From: an uncultured Flavobacteriia bacterium
GTDB taxonomy: Bacteria > Bacteroidota > Bacteroidia > Flavobacteriales_D > Crocinitomicaceae
Length of the DNA: 10,483 nucleotides
Assembly (NCBI GenBank): GCA_903930085.1
Contig: CAIYXD010000395.1
Location: forward strand, 1-10,483
Reading direction: 5' to 3'
Shown here: in pieces, positions 1 to 6,726 of the stretch
Position numbering within the stretch: position 1 is the stretch's first letter
How the letters are laid out: the number at the start of each line of letters is the position of its first letter
Program-made: the position numbers and the translations under genes
The notes under the pieces: model-generated
The model's database searches: none
The model's input: only the letters and a program-made list of their open reading frames with translations
What the model was told of the DNA's origin: nothing

Positions 1-705
1 ACAACAACAAGTGACAACACATATATTTCTTCAGTTCAGTTGAACACCTTAAACAATACGTCGACTTGCTCTGGGTATACAAGTTTTGCTTCCCTTTCTA
101 CGACTTTAACAAAAGGCAATCCATACACGGCTACGATAATCCCTTCTACAACAACGGCAAATGCCCAGGGAGCATATACAGGAGATGAATTTGCAATTTG
201 GATAGATTATAACAACGACAATGATTTTCTAGACGCAGGTGAGCAAGTAGCTTATGTAATTGTTGCGGCAGGATGGAGCAACGTGTTTAACTTTACTGTT
301 CCAACATCCGCAACAACAGGTTCCGTTAAAATGCGCGTTAGAAGTTCCTACCAACCAAACGACGGAACTATTGCACCGTGTGGAGTAACAATGTACGGTG
401 AAGTAGAAGATTATTCTGTTGTGATTCAATCTTCGGGAGTAGGAATAGAGGATTTGAATGCATTGAATGCGGTTCAATTATTTCCTAATCCTGTTTCAGA
501 GGAGCTTATTATTGATCTTTCTGCGGTTGTAGAGGAAGAAGTTACGATTGAATTATTTGACCTTTTTGGGAAATTAATAGCTACCTCTTCGAACCAAAAT
601 GGTAGTTCTGTTACTATTGCAATGAATGGTTTCGCAAATGGTATGTACCAAGTGAAATTATCCTCAGGAGAAGCTCAAATTACCAAAAGAATTATAAAAT
701 TGTAA
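1..705 (+). CDS. 3' end of a secreted GEVED-domain protein with a T9SS type A sorting domain (5' partial)
   Basis: The reading frame is open from the first base and stops at TAA 703-705, so 234 C-terminal residues are visible and the true start lies upstream. Fragment residues 1 to about 142 resemble a GEVED domain: an acidic segment IDYNNDNDFLDAGEQV like those in calcium-binding beta folds, and the signature GEVEDYSVVI (GEVED at residues 133-137). Residues about 155-234 look like a Por secretion-tail domain: FPNPVSEEL near residue 161, then ELFDLFGKLI, MNGFANGMYQVKL and a basic end TKRIIKL. In Bacteroidota this tail directs export across the outer membrane by the type IX system, usually with removal of the tail and surface attachment or release. 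The cargo's function cannot be told from this fragment; such proteins are often multidomain adhesins or peptidases. It is separated from purH by a terminator, so it is probably a different transcription unit. Confidence 0.9.
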   Translation, partial: TTTSDNTYISSVQLNTLNNTSTCSGYTSFASLSTTLTKGNPYTATIIPSTTTANAQGAYTGDEFAIWIDYNNDNDFLDAGEQVAYVIVAAGWSNVFNFTVPTSATTGSVKMRVRSSYQPNDGTIAPCGVTMYGEVEDYSVVIQSSGVGIEDLNALNAVQLFPNPVSEELIIDLSAVVEEEVTIELFDLFGKLIATSSNQNGSSVTIAMNGFANGMYQVKLSSGEAQITKRIIKL

Positions 706-723
706 ATAGAATAAATTGCTTGT

Positions 724-754
724 AAAGGGTCGTTTGAAAAAACGACCCTTTTTT
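724..754 (+). terminator. Strong intrinsic terminator after the GEVED/T9SS gene
   Basis: A perfect 12-bp inverted repeat (left arm 724-735, right arm 740-751) encloses a GAAA tetraloop (736-739), a very stable loop type. The stem contains a GGGTCG/CGACCC core. The right arm runs into a T-tract at 749-754, followed by further T-rich sequence. It begins 19 bases after the stop codon at 705. This is a textbook rho-independent terminator for the upstream gene and isolates purH from it. Confidence 0.93.
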
Positions 755-788
755 ATTTTATATATATGGATAGTGATGAAATTTAGAC

Positions 789-796
789 TAATTTTG
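789..796 (+). promoter_or_regulatory. Probable -7 promoter element for purH (TAnnTTTG)
   Basis: TAATTTTG matches exactly the TAnnTTTG -7 consensus of the Bacteroidota primary sigma factor. It lies between the upstream terminator and the purH ATG at 818, which predicts transcription starting near 800-803 and a leader of about 15 bases. No convincing TTG-type -33 element is visible at the usual distance, so the match rests on the -7 box and on position. It also argues against the in-frame upstream starts at 716 (TTG) and 776 (ATG), which lie before this box. Confidence 0.55.
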
Positions 797-817
797 CACT
801 TTCTATTATTTCATGTA

Positions 818-2347
818 ATGAGTGCATCAAAAAAGATTAATTCAGCGTTAATTTCTGTTTTCGACAAAACCGGATTAGCGGCAATTGTTCAAGAATTACA
901 TAAAAATGGTGTGGTTATTTTTTCCACTGGAGGCACGCAAGCTTTCATTGAAGATCTGAAAATTCCTGTTGTGCGTGTGGAGGATTTGACTTCTTACCCT
1001 TCTATTCTTGGCGGTCGTGTAAAAACATTGCATCCGAAAGTTTTCGGTGGAATACTAAACCGCAGAGACAATGCACAAGACCAACAGCAGATTAAAGAAT
1101 ATGAAATTCCTGAAATAGACTTGGTGATAGTTGATTTGTACCCATTTGAGGCAACAGTTGCTTCTGGCGCAAGTCACGACGATATCATAGAAAAAATTGA
1201 TATTGGTGGAATTTCACTAATACGCGCTGCGGCAAAAAATTACAAAGATGTCGTGATTCTTCCTTCTCAAAACCAGTACGCTGAATTTTTAGAACTGTTG
1301 GTTGCGCAAAATGGTGAGACAACAATCGAACAAAGGATTTCTTTTTCTAGAGACGCATTTAATGTTTCTTCCCATTACGATACGCATATTTTCAAGTATT
1401 TCAATCAAGGTGAAAAAGAAATGTTCAAAGAAAGCATTTTACATTCGCAGGTTTTGCGGTATGGCGAAAACCCACACCAAAAAGGCATTTTTCACGGCGA
1501 TTTAGATGCTATTTTTGATAAAATGCATGGAAAAGAGCTTTCTTATAACAACCTGTTGGATGTTGATGCAGCAGTTAATCTGATGGCTGAATTCAAGGAT
1601 GAAGCACCAACTTTCGCTATTTTGAAACACAATAATCCGTGTGGAATTGCAATACGACCAACCTTAAAAGAAGCTTATTTGGCAACTTTGGCGGGTGATC
1701 CAGTAAGCGCTTTTGGCGGTATATTGATTGCCAATAAAGAAATGGATTTGGAAACAGCGGTAGAGGTAAATGAATTATTTTGCGAGGTGGTAATTGCACC
1801 TTCTTACCATCCGGAAGCGCTGGAATTGCTTAAATCCAAGAAAAATAGAATCATTTTACTTCAAAAGAGTGTCGCCTTGCCAAAACGACAATTCCGAACA
1901 ATATTGAATGGCGTTCTGGAACAAGATAAAGACTTAATTACGGAAAAAGCTGAAAATTTAGAGCCCCGCACGAAAGTGCACCCAACCCAGCAAGAAATAA
2001 ACGATTTGTTGTTCGCTAATAAAATAGTAAAACACGTTAAATCAAATACAATTGTGCTGGTAAAAAACAACCAGTTGTTGGCTTGTGGAACGGGACAAAC
2101 TTCCAGAGTAGACGCCTTGACGCAAGCAATTCATAAGGCAAAATCTTTTGGTTTTGATTTAAAAGGATCTGTTCTGTCATCCGATGCTTTTTTCCCTTTC
2201 CCAGATTGTGTGGAAATTGCCGATCAAGCAGGTATAACAGCAGTAATTCAACCGGGAGGCTCCATAAAAGACGAATTATCAATTGATTACTGTAATGCGC
2301 ATAATATGGCAATGGTTTTCACAGGGAATAGACATTTTAAACATTAA
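818..2347 (+). CDS. purH: Bifunctional AICAR formyltransferase / IMP cyclohydrolase
   Basis: PurH carries out the last two steps of purine synthesis in the cytoplasm: formyl transfer from 10-formyltetrahydrofolate to AICAR, then ring closure of FAICAR to IMP. The N-terminal MGS-like cyclohydrolase domain shows FSTGGT, GGRVKTLHPKVFGGIL (G65 onward) and RAAAKNYKDVVIL. The formyltransferase part (from about residue 200) shows LRYGENPHQ, KELSYNNLLDVDAA, the catalytic K270-H271 in KHNNPCG, DPVSAFGGI, SSDAFFPFPD and the family's usual C-terminus MVFTGNRHFKH. I chose ATG 818, giving 509 residues, the usual family length, because homology begins at SKKINSALISVFDKTG. The earlier in-frame starts (TTG 716, ATG 776) precede the likely promoter, and 716 lies just before the terminator stem. 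No Shine-Dalgarno is seen, as is common in this phylum. mreB follows after 94 bases on the same strand. Confidence 0.97.
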   Translation: MSASKKINSALISVFDKTGLAAIVQELHKNGVVIFSTGGTQAFIEDLKIPVVRVEDLTSYPSILGGRVKTLHPKVFGGILNRRDNAQDQQQIKEYEIPEIDLVIVDLYPFEATVASGASHDDIIEKIDIGGISLIRAAAKNYKDVVILPSQNQYAEFLELLVAQNGETTIEQRISFSRDAFNVSSHYDTHIFKYFNQGEKEMFKESILHSQVLRYGENPHQKGIFHGDLDAIFDKMHGKELSYNNLLDVDAAVNLMAEFKDEAPTFAILKHNNPCGIAIRPTLKEAYLATLAGDPVSAFGGILIANKEMDLETAVEVNELFCEVVIAPSYHPEALELLKSKKNRIILLQKSVALPKRQFRTILNGVLEQDKDLITEKAENLEPRTKVHPTQQEINDLLFANKIVKHVKSNTIVLVKNNQLLACGTGQTSRVDALTQAIHKAKSFGFDLKGSVLSSDAFFPFPDCVEIADQAGITAVIQPGGSIKDELSIDYCNAHNMAMVFTGNRHFKH

Positions 2348-2362
2348 ATATTTTTATTTGTA

Positions 2363-2389
2363 GAAAAGTGTAACAAAAAACCACTTTTT
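2363..2389 (+). terminator. Weak hairpin after purH, possible terminator or attenuator
   Basis: AAAAGTG (2364-2370) can pair with CACTTTT (2382-2388), extended by one G-T pair, across an 11-base A-rich loop. It starts 16 bases after the purH stop, and the right arm contains a run of five T. The stem is short, AT-rich and has no T-tract beyond it, so termination would be inefficient at best. The rest of the 2348-2441 gap has no clear TAnnTTTG box; the nearest imperfect match is TACTTTA at 2415-2421, with a spacer one base short. Whether mreB has its own promoter cannot be decided from sequence. Confidence 0.25.
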
Positions 2390-2441
2390 ACGAAGAAACT
2401 GATTATCATTATAGTACTTTAAAAAAGAAAGCGAACACGAA

Positions 2442-3467
2442 ATGGGATTATTTAGCTTTTTAACGCAAGAAATAGCAATTGACTTAGGCACAGCAAATAC
2501 ACTAATTATCATGAACGATAAAGTAGTTGTAGACGAGCCGTCAATAGTTGCTAGAGATATACAAACTGGAAAAATTGTTGCAATTGGTAAAAAAGCGCAA
2601 CAAATGCACGGTAAAACCCACAAATTGATTGAGACCGTTCGCCCTTTGAAAGATGGCGTAATTGCAGATTTTCAAAGTGCGGAACAAATGATTCGTGGAA
2701 TGATTAAAATGATCAATCCAGGGAGAAGCCTTTTCAATCCATCGCTACGTATGGTTATTTGTATTCCATCTGGAATTACAGAAGTTGAAAAACGTGCCGT
2801 TCGCGATTCTGCAGAGCATGCTGGAGCGAAAGAAGTTTACCTGATTCACGAGCCAATGGCAGCTGCAATTGGAATTGGAATAGATGTGGAAGAGCCAATG
2901 GGCAATATGATTATTGATATTGGTGGTGGAACCTCAGAAATTGCAGTTATTGCCTTAGGTGGAATTGTTTGCGATAAATCAATTCGAATTGCAGGAGATG
3001 ATTTTACTAGCGATATTGAAGAATACATGCGTCGTCAACACAACATTCTTGTTGGAGAACGCACCGCAGAGCAAATTAAAATTGAAGTTGGCGCTGCCAT
3101 TCCAGAATTAGACAATCCACCGCCAGATTTTGCGGTTCGTGGACGTGATTTAATGACTGGAATTCCGAAGGAAATTATCATAACGTATTCTGAAGTAGCA
3201 CACGCTTTGGATAAAACGATTTCTAAAATTGAAGAAGCGATTTTAAGTGCGTTGGAAATGACTCCGCCTGAATTATCCGCAGATATTTACAAAACTGGAA
3301 TTTATCTTGCTGGCGGCGGTTCCATGTTGAGAGGACTTGACAAACGTATTTCCGCAAAGACAAAACTACCGGTTCACATTGCTGAAGATCCTTTGAGAGC
3401 TGTGGCAAGAGGAACAAGTATTGCATTGAAAAACATCGAAAAATTCCAATTCTTGATAAGAGATTAA
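2442..3467 (+). CDS. mreB: Rod shape-determining protein MreB (bacterial actin)
   Basis: MreB is an ATP-binding actin homologue that forms membrane-bound antiparallel filaments and orients the elongasome. At 341 residues it is the usual length and starts MGLFSFLTQEIA, a short hydrophobic N-terminus suited to membrane binding. The actin/Hsp70 nucleotide-site motifs are present in order: phosphate-1 loop IDLGTANTL (D14 to about 21), the interdomain segment HEPMAAAIG with the hydrolysis-associated glutamate E137, phosphate-2 loop DIGGGTSEIAVI (D159 onward) and adenosine motif AGGGSMLRGL (A290 onward). CIPSGITEVEKRAVRDSAE, upstream of HEP, is also typical. There is no strong ribosome-binding site before ATG 2442. 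The gene heads the cell-shape cluster mreBCD-mrdA-rodA, but a 48-base gap with an inverted repeat separates it from mreC, unlike the overlapping genes that follow. Confidence 0.98.
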   Translation: MGLFSFLTQEIAIDLGTANTLIIMNDKVVVDEPSIVARDIQTGKIVAIGKKAQQMHGKTHKLIETVRPLKDGVIADFQSAEQMIRGMIKMINPGRSLFNPSLRMVICIPSGITEVEKRAVRDSAEHAGAKEVYLIHEPMAAAIGIGIDVEEPMGNMIIDIGGGTSEIAVIALGGIVCDKSIRIAGDDFTSDIEEYMRRQHNILVGERTAEQIKIEVGAAIPELDNPPPDFAVRGRDLMTGIPKEIIITYSEVAHALDKTISKIEEAILSALEMTPPELSADIYKTGIYLAGGGSMLRGLDKRISAKTKLPVHIAEDPLRAVARGTSIALKNIEKFQFLIRD

Positions 3468-3476
3468 TTTTAAGAA

Positions 3477-3498
3477 TCCCGGTAAATATTTATCGGGA
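3477..3498 (+). repeat. Inverted repeat (hairpin) between mreB and mreC
   Basis: TCCCGGTAAA (3477-3486) faces TTTATCGGGA (3489-3498) across a two-base gap. This gives up to ten pairs, one of them G-T; in practice probably a nine-pair stem with a four-base loop. It begins nine bases after the mreB stop. The sequence after it (CTTTCTTATCTTTG) is T-rich but interrupted, so it could be a moderate terminator or attenuator, or a 3'-end stabiliser of the mreB message. The symmetry would also suit a protein-binding operator placed just before the mreC promoter box. Confidence 0.6.
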
Positions 3499-3504
3499 CT
3501 TTCT

Positions 3505-3512
3505 TATCTTTG
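3505..3512 (+). promoter_or_regulatory. Probable -7 promoter element for mreC (TAnnTTTG)
   Basis: TATCTTTG matches the Bacteroidota -7 consensus TAnnTTTG exactly. It ends three bases before the mreC ATG at 3516. With usual spacing the transcript would start at or within a few bases of the ATG, giving a leaderless or nearly leaderless mreC mRNA. No clear -33 TTG element is seen at the expected distance, where the hairpin lies. A chance match in AT-rich DNA is possible. Confidence 0.42.
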
Positions 3513-3515
3513 TGC

Positions 3516-4355
3516 ATGCGCAATTTAATAGCTTTTTTTAAGCGTTTTCGTGTTTTTCTAGTTTTTGTGGTTTTGCAGCTTTTTGCGATCACTACCTATT
3601 TTTCTTTTTTAAATTTTCCTAGAGCACGTTATCTTACCACTGCGTCATCTGTTTCCGGATCTATACTTGGTGCGAAGCATGAAGTTACCAAGCATTTTAA
3701 TCTTACAAAGAACAACCAAAATCTTCAGAAAGAGAATATTCGTCTAAGAAAACAGTTGCCAGAAAGCTTCCATCGCTTACAATATGGAACAGTTAAAATT
3801 AATGACACACTTTTTCGACAGCAATACGAGTATATTCCAGCATTGGTAATTAATTCTACCGTCACAAAAAGAAATAATTATTTCACCCTAGACATCGGGT
3901 CAAAACAAAAAATCAAACGCGGGATGGGCGTTTTTTCAGACAAAGGAATTGTCGGAATTGTACACAACGTAAGTGAAAATTATGCCGTTGTCAAATCTGT
4001 TTTAACTGAAAATATCAACGTCGACATTATGATTGAACCTATTGGACTTTTTGGCTTGCTAAAATGGGACGGAAGAGATCCTCGAAGAGGTTCGATTGCG
4101 GGAATTTCAAATGATCAATCGATCAAAAAATGGTCGAAGGTTGTGACAAGAGGTGGATCCGGTATTTTTCCGCGCGGATTGCCAGTTGGCAGAATTGAAA
4201 AGTTAAAACCCGTAGAAGGAAAACCATTATGGGATGTAGTAATCCGATTTTCCGAGGATTATAGAGCGTTGCAGCGTGTATATGTTATCAAAAACCTGCT
4301 GCGCGAAGAACAAGAAAATCTGGAATCTGAAATTCCGGTAGATAAAGAAGAATGA
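3516..4355 (+). CDS. mreC: Rod shape-determining protein MreC
   Basis: MreC is a bitopic inner-membrane protein whose periplasmic beta-barrel domains bind and activate PBP2 and link it to MreB and RodA. The 279 residues show the family layout: a basic cytoplasmic start MRNLIAFFKRFR, one membrane helix at about 13-34, a periplasmic coiled coil at about 55-85 (QNLQKENIRLRKQL), then the two beta domains at about 105-260. These carry DIGSKQKIKRGMGVFSDKGI and the conserved loop GIFPRGLPVG (216-225). The acidic tail EEQENLESEIPVDKEE is probably disordered. I chose ATG 3516 rather than TTG 3510 because 3510 falls inside the likely -7 box and would add only two residues. The stop overlaps the mreD start as ATGA. 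Sequence identity in this family is low, but context and motifs make the call firm. Confidence 0.94.
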   Translation: MRNLIAFFKRFRVFLVFVVLQLFAITTYFSFLNFPRARYLTTASSVSGSILGAKHEVTKHFNLTKNNQNLQKENIRLRKQLPESFHRLQYGTVKINDTLFRQQYEYIPALVINSTVTKRNNYFTLDIGSKQKIKRGMGVFSDKGIVGIVHNVSENYAVVKSVLTENINVDIMIEPIGLFGLLKWDGRDPRRGSIAGISNDQSIKKWSKVVTRGGSGIFPRGLPVGRIEKLKPVEGKPLWDVVIRFSEDYRALQRVYVIKNLLREEQENLESEIPVDKEE

Positions 4356-4867
4356 ACGAAGTAATTAAAAATATAATCCGTTTTATTTTATTGGTTGGCA
4401 TTCAAGCGCTTGTGTTGAACCAACTTGAAATTGGACTTGGAATACAAATTATGGTATACCCATTATTTGTCCTTTTATTGCCGTTTGAATTAAGTGTAAT
4501 TGCCGTTTTAGCCCTCGCTTTTGCAATGGGAATTGCTATAGATTCAATTTCAAACACATATGGGTTACACGCATCTTCATTGGTCTTAATGGCCTATTTA
4601 CGTCCAATCATTTTTAAAATGTTTTCGCCCCGCGATGGATACGATAATTTAAAAGAAGGAAGTAGCTATCAAATGGGAGTGCGCTGGTATATTTTCGTTT
4701 ACGGGATATTGCTGTTTTTGCACCATTTATGGTTTTTTACATTGGAAATATTTAGAATGGATGATTTCTTTTTCATTCTTCAAAAGGTTTTCTTGAGCTT
4801 ACCATTGTCCTTTTTATTTAGCACCTTGTTGCAATCACTTTTTGTTTCTAAGCCAAAAGAAAGATGA
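4352..4867 (+). CDS. mreD: Rod shape-determining protein MreD
   Basis: MreD is a small polytopic inner-membrane protein of the elongasome that interacts with MreC. The 171 residues are hydrophobic, with about six predicted membrane segments near 8-24, 29-45, 47-65, 72-88, 111-133 and 142-165. The segment GIAIDSISNTYGLHASS (60-76), with an acidic residue (D64) before a Gly-Leu-His, fits the most conserved part of the family. The tail is basic (SKPKER). MreD sequences diverge strongly, so the assignment leans on topology, size and position between mreC and the PBP2 gene. It overlaps mreC by four bases at its start and mrdA by four bases at its end, which indicates translational coupling. A weak purine-rich stretch (AAAGAAG) precedes the ATG. 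Confidence 0.9.
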   Translation: MNEVIKNIIRFILLVGIQALVLNQLEIGLGIQIMVYPLFVLLLPFELSVIAVLALAFAMGIAIDSISNTYGLHASSLVLMAYLRPIIFKMFSPRDGYDNLKEGSSYQMGVRWYIFVYGILLFLHHLWFFTLEIFRMDDFFFILQKVFLSLPLSFLFSTLLQSLFVSKPKER

Positions 4868-6726
4868 ATTTAGACGCCAGAAAATATGTCTTGATTATCT
4901 TAATGGTATTGGTCGGAATAATTTATACCACACGTATTTTTTATATGCAGGTAATGGATGATACCTGGACATTGAGGGCACAAGAAATCGCTGAAAAAAG
5001 AAAAGAAATCACTCCGCCAAGGGGCGTTCTATTTGACCGAAATGGCAAAAAAATGGTTTCCAATCGAACCTACTATAACCTCATGATGGTGGAGGACGAT
5101 ATGAAAAACTTGGATACTGCCGCTTTTGCAAAATTGATTGGCTGGACACGCGAACAGGTTAGATATCGGTTTCAGGAAATCGTCAGAGGGGAAGGAAAAT
5201 ACTACAACCGCCACAGCGGAAAAACAACCTCCAATTACCAAAAAATTCGTGCCTATCCGTTTCTAAAAGAATTAACGCTGGAAGAAATAGCTGTTATTGC
5301 GCCACATTTGGAAAATTTCCCGGGATTTCACGAAGAAGTTACCAGTATGAGAAGCTATCCTTATGCAAATGGTGCTAATATTGTTGGCTATCTTTCTGAA
5401 GTTAACAGAGAAGAAATCACCGAAGACCAATTCTATAAACCGGGCTACAATATCGGGCGAGCAGGATTGGAACGATTTTATGAAAAAGAATTACGCGGAC
5501 AAAAAGGAATACGGTATATTGTTACTTCTGCATTGAATAACGCAATTGAATCGTATGCCAATGGAAAATACGACACAATAGCAAAACAAGGTCCGCCACT
5601 AAATTTAGGTGTGGATATTATTTTGCAAGCCTACGGTGAAAAGCTTTTAAAAAATAAAAGAGGTTGTATTGTGGCAATTGAACCAAAAACAGGGGAGATT
5701 TTAGCATTGGTTTCTACCCCGTCCTATGATCCAAATTTATTCATCGGAAAAAGAAATATTTCGGATAATTATCCGGCATTGCTGAACGATCCAAGTAAAC
5801 CGTTATACCCAAGACCTCTAGCGGCAGAATATCCTCCGGGATCCACTTTTAAGTTGTTGAATTCTCTGATTGGATTGCAAGAAGGTGTAATTACGCCAGA
5901 ATCAGGATTTCCATGCAATAAATCTGTTGTAGGTTGCCATAACCATGCTAGTGCAGGAAATTTGGCAGACGCGATAAAACATTCGTGTAACCCTTATTAT
6001 TATTCGGTAACACGCAGAATTATTCAGCAAGGAAAAAAAAAGAGTGTTTTTGAAGATGCGGAGATTGGGCTCAATATCTGGTCTAAATACATGCGCAGTT
6101 TCGGTTTGGGACAAAATTTGGAGACAGATATTACAGGATTACGCCCAGGTTCTATTCCAGATTCAAAATACTACGATAAATGGTACGGAAATCACCGGTG
6201 GGCATTTTCCACAATTCGATCCATTTCAATCGGACAGGGAGAAGTAATGTTGACGCCGCTTCAAATGGCAAATATTGTTGCTATAATTGCAAATAGAGGG
6301 TGGTATTATACGCCACACTTTGTAAAATCAATTGGCGCAAATGGCCCTATGGCGCAATTTAGAAAGAAACATTATTCCATGGTCGATAGCAAACATTATT
6401 CTGTAATTGTGGAGGGAATGAGACGTGTTGTTCACGAGCCAGGGGGAACAGGGAAAAGAGCCAAGCTAAAAGATATTATTGTTTGCGGAAAAACGGGAAC
6501 CGTTCAAAATCCGCATGGAGATGACCATTCCGTTTTTGTGGCCTTTGCACCAATGAATAATCCAAAAATTGCAATTGCTGTTTTTATTGAAAACGCAAAA
6601 GGTGGCGGAGGATTGTGGGCTGCACCTACCGCAGGGCTTATGATTGAGAAATATTTAACACGAAAAATTACCGAAAAAGAGCGGGAGAAAACAATTTTAG
6701 ACGCAAACTTTTCCTACAACAGATGA
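4864..6726 (+). CDS. mrdA: Penicillin-binding protein 2 (elongasome class B transpeptidase)
   Basis: PBP2 cross-links peptidoglycan during side-wall growth and is the partner of RodA. The 620 residues begin with a single membrane anchor at about 7-28. The pedestal region follows with R53-GVLFDRNG, RSYPYANGANIVGYL and GLERFYEKELRGQKG. The transpeptidase domain starts near residue 265 (GCIVAIEPKTGEILALVS). All three active-site motifs are intact: S327-TFK330 (acylated serine and general base), S374-C-N376 and K543-TGT546. A cluster of Cys and His (C351, C358, H359, H361, H373, C375) lies between the first two motifs. A run of nine A at 6033-6041 encodes Gly-Lys-Lys-Lys. The gene overlaps mreD and rodA by four bases each. 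MrdA is preferred over FtsI because of the mreCD-rodA context and the absence of division genes. Confidence 0.97.
   Translation: MNLDARKYVLIILMVLVGIIYTTRIFYMQVMDDTWTLRAQEIAEKRKEITPPRGVLFDRNGKKMVSNRTYYNLMMVEDDMKNLDTAAFAKLIGWTREQVRYRFQEIVRGEGKYYNRHSGKTTSNYQKIRAYPFLKELTLEEIAVIAPHLENFPGFHEEVTSMRSYPYANGANIVGYLSEVNREEITEDQFYKPGYNIGRAGLERFYEKELRGQKGIRYIVTSALNNAIESYANGKYDTIAKQGPPLNLGVDIILQAYGEKLLKNKRGCIVAIEPKTGEILALVSTPSYDPNLFIGKRNISDNYPALLNDPSKPLYPRPLAAEYPPGSTFKLLNSLIGLQEGVITPESGFPCNKSVVGCHNHASAGNLADAIKHSCNPYYYSVTRRIIQQGKKKSVFEDAEIGLNIWSKYMRSFGLGQNLETDITGLRPGSIPDSKYYDKWYGNHRWAFSTIRSISIGQGEVMLTPLQMANIVAIIANRGWYYTPHFVKSIGANGPMAQFRKKHYSMVDSKHYSVIVEGMRRVVHEPGGTGKRAKLKDIIVCGKTGTVQNPHGDDHSVFVAFAPMNNPKIAIAVFIENAKGGGGLWAAPTAGLMIEKYLTRKITEKEREKTILDANFSYNR

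Noticed and set aside
2037..2312. Minus-strand open frame of 91 codons opposite purH
   Set aside because: It lies wholly within the conserved C-terminal part of purH, shows no recognisable domain, and is explained by coding constraint on the other strand.
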